Shown: in pieces, positions 33,129 through 40,389 of the stretch | Position numbering within the stretch: position 1 is the stretch's first letter | Layout of the letters: the number at the start of each line of letters is the position of its first letter | Source: Desulfobacteraceae bacterium | GTDB lineage: Bacteria > Desulfobacterota > Desulfobacteria > Desulfobacterales > Desulfosarcinaceae | Assembly: GCA_003599575.1 (NCBI GenBank) | Contig: QZKV01000083.1 | Coordinates: forward strand, 62,001 to 126,000 | DNA: 64,000 nt | Direction of reading: 5' to 3' | Program-made: the position numbers and the translations under genes | The notes under the pieces: model-generated | The model's input: only the letters and a program-made list of their open reading frames with translations | Told to the model about the DNA's origin: nothing | Databases searched by the model: none

Positions 33129-34583
33129 TCAATCGACAGAGGTGCCGATCGGCAGAATCCCGGCGGCCACTTGAGCCCGCTTTTCATATTTCTCCAGGGG
33201 TGATTCGTGCAGGATCATCATCTTCTGCGCGGCCATGGAACCTTCCGCGTGCACGGTGGTCACCTCATGGAAGGCCGATTCATGGGAACAGACATGGCGC
33301 ATGGTTTCATGGATCATCTTCATGCGGTCAAGAGTGCTGTACTCCGACGCCCCGCCCAGGTAGTGCTCCAGGTAGTCGTGAATCTCCGGATTGTCCCAAT
33401 CGCGCTTGTCGGGCGAAGTGGCCAGGATACCGCCGCCGATGTCTTGGATCAGTTTCACGAAATCATGGTATTTGCTGGCAAAATGCAGCTTGGCCATGTT
33501 GGCGATGAGCGGATTGGGAACCGCGATCTCCCCGAACATCACCGGTTCGTGGGCCGCCGCGCTGGCCAGGGCGCGCAGGGTTTCCACGTAGGCGGCCACA
33601 TCGGCCAGCTTTTCGCGGATATGGCTGACTTTGAACAAACCATTGTATTTGGCCATGGCCACCGCGCATCCGGCCATGACTTCAACGCTGGGAACCTTGT
33701 AGCTGATGGCCGTGAAGCGGTGGAAGGTGGCGAAGGTATAGGCCAGATACATCGAGTACTGCCACTCGCCGCACATGAAAACCCGGTCCCAGGGCACGAA
33801 CACGTTGTCGAAGACGATCATGGCCTCGGTCAGCTCGCGCACCGGACGGTCGGCGTGGAATTCCCTGTCCGACCAGGGGCCGCGGCCGTTGCGGCAGATG
33901 AAGGTGATGCCCTTGGTGTTGGCCGGAATGGCGAAGCTGACGGCGTAGTCGGCTTCGTTCTCGCGCATCTGGCGCGTGGGCACCACAAGGATTTCGTTGG
34001 CCGCAGGCGCGCTGGTGATGTGGATCTTGGCGCCTTTGACATAGATCCCCTCCTTGTTTTTGTCCACGACGTGCAGGTAGTAATCGGGGTGTTTCTGTTT
34101 GGCCGGCTCCTTGGAACGATCGCCCTTGACGCAGGTGACCGCGCCGCAGGTATGCAGGTCGTTTTTGCGCAGGTGTTCCAGGAAGTTCTTGGCGTTGTCT
34201 TCATACTGCTTGTTGCCCATCTGCTTGGCCACCGCCATGGCCGCATTGAGGCAGTCCGTACCGATATCCTTGCCGAAAGGCAGACCGCCGGTCAACCGCA
34301 TCAGGGTCTGGATGGCCAGGGTGCGGTTGCGCAAATCTTCCGGCGTTTTGGGGGTCACATAAAAACGGTTGATCGGCTCTCCGGTTTCGGGATGCTTGGC
34401 GATCAGCAGATCTTTGGTTTTCTGGTCGGCCTTCTGGGCCAATTCATATCCGGCGGCAATGGTGTCTACGGTTATCGAAAGGACGCGATGCTTGGTGACA
34501 TCTTCCACCCGTTCGCCGCTGATATAGACCCGCCTGCCGTCCCGCAAACTCTGCCTGTACGCTTCATGTGTTCGGATACCCAT
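33129..34583 (-). CDS. HpaB-family flavin-dependent enzyme lacking Fe-S ligands
   Basis: 484 residues. Homologous along its length to the dehydratase-like protein at 28666-30111 and to 4-hydroxyphenylacetate 3-monooxygenases (HpaB). It starts MGIRTHEAYRQSLRDGRRVY and has YLHVVDKNKEG, VPTRQMRENEADYAVSF and FDNVFVPWDRVFM. The CxxxC region is replaced by GLPFGKDIGTDC, and the second site reads HRFTAISYK with no Cys, so the [4Fe-4S] cluster cannot be built. It is therefore probably a flavin oxygenase or another acyl-CoA-acting flavoprotein. AGGAGG precedes 34583; the frame extends further up without support. Confidence 0.82.
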   Translation of the reverse strand: MGIRTHEAYRQSLRDGRRVYISGERVEDVTKHRVLSITVDTIAAGYELAQKADQKTKDLLIAKHPETGEPINRFYVTPKTPEDLRNRTLAIQTLMRLTGGLPFGKDIGTDCLNAAMAVAKQMGNKQYEDNAKNFLEHLRKNDLHTCGAVTCVKGDRSKEPAKQKHPDYYLHVVDKNKEGIYVKGAKIHITSAPAANEILVVPTRQMRENEADYAVSFAIPANTKGITFICRNGRGPWSDREFHADRPVRELTEAMIVFDNVFVPWDRVFMCGEWQYSMYLAYTFATFHRFTAISYKVPSVEVMAGCAVAMAKYNGLFKVSHIREKLADVAAYVETLRALASAAAHEPVMFGEIAVPNPLIANMAKLHFASKYHDFVKLIQDIGGGILATSPDKRDWDNPEIHDYLEHYLGGASEYSTLDRMKMIHETMRHVCSHESAFHEVTTVHAEGSMAAQKMMILHESPLEKYEKRAQVAAGILPIGTSVD

Positions 34584-34778
34584 GGTGTTGTCCTCCTGTA
34601 AAGATAAGATGATGGGTAAATAAAAGAATCGCGCAAATGTGCCGCGCCTTGTCTTGGAATGGTTGGATGGTTCATTGGATGATGTGGCCGGGAACAAAAC
34701 TGCTTGTGTCCGGTCGGTTGCAGCCGTTGAGGCGGCCGGCTGGCCAAACCGGCTGCCCGAATGACGTTTAGTTACTGA

Positions 34779-34822
34779 CGCCAAATCGGCGTTTAAGTTA
34801 ACATGATGCCGCTGCGTGTCAA
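34779..34822 (-). promoter_or_regulatory. Promoter region of the HpaB-like gene with repeat sites
   Basis: On the minus strand TTGACA (34822-34817), 16 bp, TAACTT (34800-34795). Just downstream ACGCC-AAATC-GGCGT (34779-34793) is an inverted repeat, and AACTTAAACG and AACTAAACG form a loose direct repeat, which could be an operator. The ~200-nt leader (34584-34778) holds no other feature I can support. Confidence 0.45.
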
Positions 34823-34883
34823 GAGAAAGGAAAAGAGGGAATGTGCGGCCGGAATTCGCGGTAGAAGATATTTTTTTATCGGT

Positions 34884-35522
34884 TCATGCCCGGTTGCAAA
34901 TAGCGCGTCCGGTTCCATTGGATTGGGGGAAATAGGCGCCGACGCGCAATGCTTTGACCAGTTCGGCTTCGCTGCCGATCGGGTCGCTGAAACAGGTATA
35001 AGCCCTGCCCAGAGCCTGGATGCCGTGTGCGTCCGAACCGCCGATGCCCTTGACGCCCAGCCGGCCGGCCGCCTCATGGGCATAGCGGTTGTCATCCGCT
35101 GAAACACTGCCGTTGAGCGTCTCCAGGGCCACAAGACCCTGCAAGGCCAAGACCCGGTCGCCCAGGGCGCAGCCGATGAGCCCGTTTTGATAAGGATGGG
35201 CGGGTATGGCCACCCCGCCCCGCTGATTGACCCAATCCAGCACCGTCTGCATGGGCAAGCCCGGCAAAAAATCGCTTTTGCCCGCGCGCACTCCGTAGAT
35301 CAGGAGATGTCCTTCGGCGGCCCGGTATTCCAAACCCCTGAAAATGGGAAAGTTTTCCCTGGCAGCAATGCCTTCGAAGGGCCGGCTCAAATCATAGGCG
35401 TGATGTTCGGTAATGCACACGCCATCCAGACCCATCCGGCGGGCTTGGGCAACCACCTCTGCGGGCCGAATGGCCGAATCACCCCCCAGCGTGGTGTGGA
35501 TATGCAGATCGATCCTGAACAT
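34884..35522 (-). CDS. PHP-domain phosphoesterase
   Basis: 212 residues. A metal-dependent hydrolase of the PHP family: DLHIHTTLGGDSAI (HxH), ITEHHAYDL, GLEYRAAEGHLL, IPAHPYQNG and GSDAHGIQALG supply the metal ligands. This resembles stand-alone PHP proteins of the trpH/YciV (nucleoside 3',5'-bisphosphatase) type; the true substrate is unknown. No strong ribosome-binding site. It is divergent from the cNMP-binding gene. Confidence 0.85.
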   Translation of the reverse strand: MFRIDLHIHTTLGGDSAIRPAEVVAQARRMGLDGVCITEHHAYDLSRPFEGIAARENFPIFRGLEYRAAEGHLLIYGVRAGKSDFLPGLPMQTVLDWVNQRGGVAIPAHPYQNGLIGCALGDRVLALQGLVALETLNGSVSADDNRYAHEAAGRLGVKGIGGSDAHGIQALGRAYTCFSDPIGSEAELVKALRVGAYFPQSNGTGRAICNRA

Positions 35523-35922
35523 GCGTTGTCAACCGTTTCCTTCAGCCCTTATGTGCCGGCTTCTCGAACCTGCTTCGCGTTCACTTGTGACTCCCCTTGG
35601 GACTGATAGGATCATTCCGATCGGCCAACGCGCTCTGTGGATTATGGGGATTGGAGAGCGTTTTTTCAAGTCAAAACGTCCGATCGGCGGTTCTAAACCT
35701 TTCACCCCCAAGGGCCGATATCTATTTCGTAAACCAGATCAGGGTTCACTCGTCCGGTTGGACATACGCCGCAGTCCGCCCGGCATAAATACCTGAAACA
35801 TCATTCCCGATGGGCTTCTTTGAGATTGGCACGCAAAGCCCATGGCCAGCAGGCAGCCGGAAGCGGGCGGAAAAAGGAAACGTTTAATCCGGTGCGGCAT
35901 GACGCGGAGGGGGCTCGACCCG
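35523..35922. other. Divergent intergenic region
   Basis: 400 bp between the PHP gene and the cNMP-binding gene. CGCTCT (35631-35636) and AGAGCG (35655-35660) followed by TTTTTT form a terminator-like hairpin on the plus strand, though no plus-strand gene ends here; it may be left over from a lost gene. No coding sequence recognised. Confidence 0.35.
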
Positions 35923-36420
35923 ATGAGAAAATCGAAAAATGCCACAAACAGCCCGATCCTGATCGATATCATTATGGATATCCCTTTTTTCGCCGCTCTG
36001 GACAGTCATGAACTGGCGGTAGTGGCCAGGCACATGAACTATTATGAAATTGCAGCGGGTCAAGTTCTTTTCAAGGAGGGCGAACCAGGGGACTCGGTCT
36101 GCTTTGTGGTCCAAGGGGCCCTGGATGTGTACAAGGAAGCTTCCCATTCCGGTAACCCGGTTCGTATCGCGACGGTCACCAAGAACCGCTCCATCGGCGA
36201 AATGGCCGTCATCGATGAATATACCCGTTCAGCAACGGTGTCGGCGCGGACCGATTCGAGTATCGTGTCCCTGACCAAAAGCGGCTTTAACGCCATTCTA
36301 AAAGAGAATCCCAAAGTAGGGGCAGTCATCCTCAAAAAAATCGCCACCCTGGTCAGCATGAACCTGCGCCGCACCTCCGCTCAATTGGCCGATTTCATCA
36401 ATGCCCTGCCGATTACCTAA
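35923..36420 (+). CDS. Cyclic-nucleotide-binding domain protein
   Basis: 165 residues: essentially one cNMP-binding beta-roll (FFAALDSHELAVVARHMNYYEI, AGQVLFKEGEPGDSVCFVVQGALDVY, then the phosphate-cassette region NRSIGEMAVIDEYTRSATV) plus a C-terminal helix. The cassette has GEMAVID...RSAT, which is plausible for cAMP or cGMP binding. There is no HTH or catalytic domain, so it is a stand-alone sensor. The start at 35923 has GGAGGGGG 9 bp upstream; longer in-frame starts lack this. Confidence 0.82.
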   Translation: MRKSKNATNSPILIDIIMDIPFFAALDSHELAVVARHMNYYEIAAGQVLFKEGEPGDSVCFVVQGALDVYKEASHSGNPVRIATVTKNRSIGEMAVIDEYTRSATVSARTDSSIVSLTKSGFNAILKENPKVGAVILKKIATLVSMNLRRTSAQLADFINALPIT

Positions 36421-36536
36421 ATGAAAGTACTGTTTGTGCACTTCGCCCCCGCGCGTGCACCGAAGTACTTCTCGTAGATGGTGCGCAAGCGCTCGAGATC
36501 AAATGTCCAGATGGCAACGTGCTCAATGCGGATCAT
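36417..36536 (-). pseudogene. Truncated VOC/glyoxalase-family gene (N-terminal fragment)
   Basis: Minus strand from ATG 36536 encodes 39 residues starting MIRIEHVAIWTFDLERLRTI and continuing YEKYFGARAG, which is the first beta-alpha unit of a VOC-fold (glyoxalase/bleomycin resistance) protein. It then stops at TAG 36417, inside the last codons of the cNMP-binding gene. Full proteins are ~120-130 residues. The rest is gone, so this is a remnant cut off at the junction with that gene. Confidence 0.7.
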
Positions 36537-36570
36537 AGAGCCTCGGTTGCTTGAAAGCCGAATGAAGTAT

Positions 36571-38526
36571 TTAATCCTTGTGCAACTCTTCGATCCGGGC
36601 GTAGAAATCGAGGACCTCCGGATTCATCAGCGCGTCGCGATTGCCGATGGGCTGCCCGCTGATCGCTTTGCGTACCGCCAGTTCGACTTTCTTCATATTC
36701 AGGGTATAGGGGATGCCGGGCACGGCGATGATTTTGGCCGGAACATGCCGCGGCGAAGCATTGTCGCGAATGGCGCTTTTTATTTTGGCCCGGAGTGTCT
36801 CGTCCAGGTGGTGGCCGGGCTTCAGTTTGATGAACAAGATCACGCGCACGTCGTTTTTCCAGTCCTGACCGATCACGATGCTGTCCTCGATCTCATCGAT
36901 CAGCTCCACCTGCCGGTAGATTTCGGCCGTGCCGATGCGGACGCCGCCGGGGTTGAGGGTCGCATCGGAGCGCCCGTAAATCACCACCCCGCCGCGTTCG
37001 TTGATGGAAATAAAATCGCCGTGGCGCCAGATGTTGGGATACTTATCGAAATAGGCGGCATGGTACTTGACGCCGTCGGGATCGTCCCAGAAGTAAATGG
37101 GCATGGAGGGGAACGGCGCAGCGCACACCAGTTCGCCTTTTTCGCCGGTGACCGGCCGGCCCTCTTCATTGAAGGCAAATACTTTCATGCCCAGACCGCG
37201 TCCTTGCAGTTGGCCGGAGTAAACCGGATCGAGCGGATTGCCCAACGCAAAGCAGCCGTTCAAATCGGAACCGCCCGATATGGAGGCCAGTTGAAGATCT
37301 TTTTTGATATGCGCGTAGACATATTCGAAATTTTCTTCGGACAGGGGCGATCCGGTGGAAAGGACCGTGCACAATGCCGGCAACGAATGGGTGGCGGCGA
37401 TATCGGCGCCCGAATTCTGCAGGGCCGAAATATACCCCGCGCTTGTGCCGAATACGGTGATCTTTTCTTCTTCGGCCATGCGCCAGAGCACGTCACTGTC
37501 CGGATGAAAGGGGTTGCCGTCGTAAAGCACCACCGTTGCGCCGGTGGCCAGTGCGCTGACCAGCCAATTCCACATCATCCAGCCACACGAAGTATAATAA
37601 AAAATGATATCGCCGCGCTTCATGTCGGTGTGCAGGATCATTTCCTTGAGCTGATTGATCAGCACGCCTCCCGCGCCCTGGACCATGCATTTGGGCAAGC
37701 CGGTGGTTCCGGACGAGTACATGATGTATAAAGGATGATCGAATGGCAAGGCGGTGAAAGAAATCTCCCCGGACGGGGCGCCGGCAGTAAAATCGCCGAG
37801 CAGAACGCCGTGGGCGATCCCGGAAAGATCCGGGGCTTCTTTCTGGAAAGGCACGACCACCACCTTTTCCAGCGAAGGCAGTTGCGTGAGCATCTGCCGG
37901 ATGCGCTCCAGGCAATCAAACGACTTCCCCTTGAACATATAGCCGTCGGCGGTGAACAGAATGCGCGGCGCGGTCTGGCCGAAGCGGTCCAGCACGCCCC
38001 GGATGCCGAAATCGGGCGAACACGAAGACCAGGTGGCACCCAGCGATGTCGCGGCCAGCATGGCGATGACCGTTTCGGGGATATTGGGCATAAAACCCAC
38101 CACCCGATCGCCGGGGCGGATGCCGTGGCGCTTGAGGGCCCAGGCCAGTACGCGCACCTGGTCAACCAATTGGGCATACGTGAGGCGCAGCGGTGCACGG
38201 TTTTCACACCAGGAAACCAGGGCCACGGCGTCATCCCGATGGGTCAGGAGATTTTCGGCAAAATTCAGGCGGGCGCCTTCAAACCAGCGTGCCCCGGGCA
38301 TTTTGCGCGGGTCGTCGATCACGGCCCGGTAGGGAGTCTGCAGGCGGATCCCGGAAAAGGCCAGGAAGGTTTCCCAAAAACGGTCGATATGCTCCACCGA
38401 CCATTGATACAGATCGCTGTAGCCGCTCAAATGGGTTTGCCAGCGCTGGTTAACCGCCTGCATGAAGGCCGTCATGTTCGCTGCCGAAGCCCGTTCCACG
38501 GAAGGTGTCCACAGGAGTTTGCCCAT
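36571..38526 (-). CDS. Acetoacetate-CoA ligase
   Basis: 651 residues. Activates acetoacetate to acetoacetyl-CoA using ATP (AMP-forming). An N-terminal acetyl-CoA-synthetase-like region (YSDLYQWSVEHIDRFW, ARLNFAENLL) precedes the AMP-binding signature YSSGTTGLPKCMVQG, a Gly-Gly-Ser-Asp segment (ISGGSDLNGCF) and the C-terminal GRSDATLNPGGVRIGTAEIY. The length and the WxTFLAFSGI region fit the acetoacetate ligase branch rather than Acs. The start at 38526 follows AAGGAG. It feeds the hydroxybutyrate/crotonyl-CoA enzymes in this window. Confidence 0.9.
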   Translation of the reverse strand: MGKLLWTPSVERASAANMTAFMQAVNQRWQTHLSGYSDLYQWSVEHIDRFWETFLAFSGIRLQTPYRAVIDDPRKMPGARWFEGARLNFAENLLTHRDDAVALVSWCENRAPLRLTYAQLVDQVRVLAWALKRHGIRPGDRVVGFMPNIPETVIAMLAATSLGATWSSCSPDFGIRGVLDRFGQTAPRILFTADGYMFKGKSFDCLERIRQMLTQLPSLEKVVVVPFQKEAPDLSGIAHGVLLGDFTAGAPSGEISFTALPFDHPLYIMYSSGTTGLPKCMVQGAGGVLINQLKEMILHTDMKRGDIIFYYTSCGWMMWNWLVSALATGATVVLYDGNPFHPDSDVLWRMAEEEKITVFGTSAGYISALQNSGADIAATHSLPALCTVLSTGSPLSEENFEYVYAHIKKDLQLASISGGSDLNGCFALGNPLDPVYSGQLQGRGLGMKVFAFNEEGRPVTGEKGELVCAAPFPSMPIYFWDDPDGVKYHAAYFDKYPNIWRHGDFISINERGGVVIYGRSDATLNPGGVRIGTAEIYRQVELIDEIEDSIVIGQDWKNDVRVILFIKLKPGHHLDETLRAKIKSAIRDNASPRHVPAKIIAVPGIPYTLNMKKVELAVRKAISGQPIGNRDALMNPEVLDFYARIEELHKD

Positions 38527-38537
38527 CGTGCGCTCCT

Positions 38538-38693
38538 TTATCGAAAATAATTGGGAATAGTTGAAAGGTTCGAACACTTCGGAAATCCGAAGAAGCCATT
38601 CTCTCGAAACGCTTTGTTCTGGACGAAATGGATCACTTCGTCATTGAAGGCTCGCAAACGATCGGCCAGTTCGCGTGCTGAAGTGCTTGTCAT
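38538..38693 (-). pseudogene. Short reading frame, probable DinB-like gene remnant
   Basis: 51 codons: MTSTSARELADRLRAFNDEV, then IHFVQ and an unrelated tail (NKAFRENGFFGFPK...). The first 25 residues look like helix 1 of a DinB/maleylpyruvate-isomerase-type four-helix protein, and the rest does not continue the fold. The ATG overlaps the stop of the glycerophosphodiesterase (ATGA) and AAAGGA lies upstream, so it is probably still translated. Read as a truncated gene; a genuine small protein is the alternative. Confidence 0.4.
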
Positions 38694-39520
38694 GGCATTT
38701 TCCTTTCTGCACCTTGAAGGAGTGATCGCTGTCCGGCCAGAATGCCCTGAAGCTTTCCGGCATGGTTGGAAAAAATCCAATCCACACCGCGGTTCAGCTC
38801 CCGGAACAGGCACTTGCGCGAAGCTGGATAGGCTGTACCCACCTTCTGCCCGCGGTGTTTATGTTTCTCGATGAGCGCATTGCGCATCATTGCATAATGG
38901 GCGCACAGGCCGCCCCAGGGCCGCTGACGCACCCAGCGGCTCAATCGGTCGGGCCAGTGATACGCGATCGCCAAATAGCTTTCCAGGGGAAAACCATCCA
39001 AGGGGGTCAGAATGAGCGGATGCAGCGCCATGAAATGATAGTGCTCCACCGGCGACAGCCCGGAAAGGATCTCCTTTAGGATACGGCTTTGGCGCGGCGC
39101 ATCCGGCCAAACGGTCTCTTTGATTTCGATCATCAGGTGCTGCCTGCGCCCGAGAAGTTCGACCACCTCGGCCAGGGAGGGAATGTCCGGGACGCGTTGG
39201 CGGAGTTGTTGCCGCGTAAACCGCGCAACTTGCGCCTGGATGCCGTACAAGCGCCGCAAGTCCGCATCATGCACCACCACCGGGACCAGATCGCTGGACC
39301 AGCGGACATCCAGCTCGATGCCCCAGACACCTTTGGTCTGGGCCCGCTTGAATGCCGCAAGGGTGTTTTCCTTTACGGTGACATTGTCGTACTCGCCCCG
39401 ATGGGAGATGATGCGCGCGCGACCCAAGGCTTCGGCGGTCGGCGTCGGTTGGGGCCAACGCGCAAACACGGCGTCCATGAGGCGCATATAACCGTGTTCG
39501 ATCACAGGTGGTATGCGCAT
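38690..39520 (-). CDS. Glycerophosphodiester phosphodiesterase family protein
   Basis: 276 residues. A TIM-barrel enzyme that hydrolyses glycerophosphodiesters to glycerol 3-phosphate and an alcohol. Family motifs: ISHRGEYDN (catalytic His), ENTLAAFKRA, GIELDVRWSSDLVPVVVHDADL (Glu/Asp metal ligands; second His), LMIEIKE, and RGVDWIFSNH near the C-terminus. No signal peptide, so cytoplasmic. A perfect 8-bp palindrome lies 150 bp upstream in the divergent gap. Confidence 0.88.
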   Translation of the reverse strand: MRIPPVIEHGYMRLMDAVFARWPQPTPTAEALGRARIISHRGEYDNVTVKENTLAAFKRAQTKGVWGIELDVRWSSDLVPVVVHDADLRRLYGIQAQVARFTRQQLRQRVPDIPSLAEVVELLGRRQHLMIEIKETVWPDAPRQSRILKEILSGLSPVEHYHFMALHPLILTPLDGFPLESYLAIAYHWPDRLSRWVRQRPWGGLCAHYAMMRNALIEKHKHRGQKVGTAYPASRKCLFRELNRGVDWIFSNHAGKLQGILAGQRSLLQGAERKMP

Positions 39521-39668
39521 GATGGTGGGCCCGACCTCCAGCCAGCCGAAAAATCAATCCGAATGCCGGGCCATCGCAGGCTTTAAAGCGACGCCTCCAG
39601 CGTTGCTTGGCGGTTCTCCAACCGGGGTTTAAATGATGCGGACCATTAGAGCCAAACTTTCTAGGATT

Positions 39669-39688
39669 GTCCACAATTTTTTGTGGAC
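39669..39688. promoter_or_regulatory. Perfect palindrome in divergent promoter region
   Basis: GTCCACAA-TTTT-TTGTGGAC (8-bp arms) between the glycerophosphodiesterase and HAD genes, which are divergent. A possible operator for both; no regulator gene is adjacent. Confidence 0.4.
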
Positions 39689-39750
39689 CGATCCAGGCGC
39701 CCTGGGGTAATGGATAAAATTTCAGCCTTGCGGAGGCCGCTTGTGGAACT

Positions 39751-40389
39751 GTGATGATACGGACCGATGACCATCCCATCAAAGCCGTCCTGTTCGATTT
39801 CGACGGCACCTTGACCATTCCGGGCGAATTGGATTTTGCGGCCATCCGCATCGAATTGGGATGTCCCCCGGATCAACCGATCATTGAGTTTGTCCAAGCG
39901 ACCCAGGACCCGCACGGGCGCAAGGCGCGCATGGATCGATTGACCGCCATCGAATCACTGGCGGCCGGCCGCTCGCGGCCCAACACGGGCGCACAGGAAT
40001 TGATCCAATGGCTTAAGTCGCAGCATTGGGCGCTCGGCATTCTTACGCGCAACAGCCGGCAATCGGTGCTGCGGGCCCTTGAAAATTTCGATGCCCTGGA
40101 GGCGCTGGATTTCGACCTGATCATCACGCGGGACGATCCGCTGTACCCCAAGCCGAGCGGCGAGGGGATTCTTTGGGCGGCTCAAATGCTGGGCCTGCGG
40201 GCCGAACAAATCCTCATGGTGGGTGATTTTATTTTTGATTGTCAGGCCGGACGGGTGGCCGGGGCACCTACGGTTCTGCTGGACCCCTTCGGCGATCCCC
40301 GTCTGCAATCCGTGGATTGCGATTACCGCATCGGGCGGTTGATCGAGGTGAAAGACGTGCTTCTATCCATTGGGCCTGAAGCGGAATGA
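39751..40389 (+). CDS. HAD-superfamily hydrolase
   Basis: 212 residues. The four HAD motifs are visible: FDFDGTLT (nucleophile Asp and acid Asp), ILTRNSR (motif II), KP in YPKPSGEGILWAA (motif III Lys) and VGDFIFDCQAG (motif IV). The helical cap between them places it among phosphoglycolate-phosphatase-like members. The start is GTG at 39751, or the ATG 3 bp later; the nearest GGAGG is 14 bp away, so translation is probably modest. Its 3' end overlaps the converging subtilase gene by 67 bp. Confidence 0.85.
   Translation: MMIRTDDHPIKAVLFDFDGTLTIPGELDFAAIRIELGCPPDQPIIEFVQATQDPHGRKARMDRLTAIESLAAGRSRPNTGAQELIQWLKSQHWALGILTRNSRQSVLRALENFDALEALDFDLIITRDDPLYPKPSGEGILWAAQMLGLRAEQILMVGDFIFDCQAGRVAGAPTVLLDPFGDPRLQSVDCDYRIGRLIEVKDVLLSIGPEAE

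Noticed and set aside
28639-34601. Long plus-strand frames at 28639-30276 and 33207-34601
   Set aside because: Shadows of the dehydratase-like and HpaB-like genes, caused by high GC at third positions.
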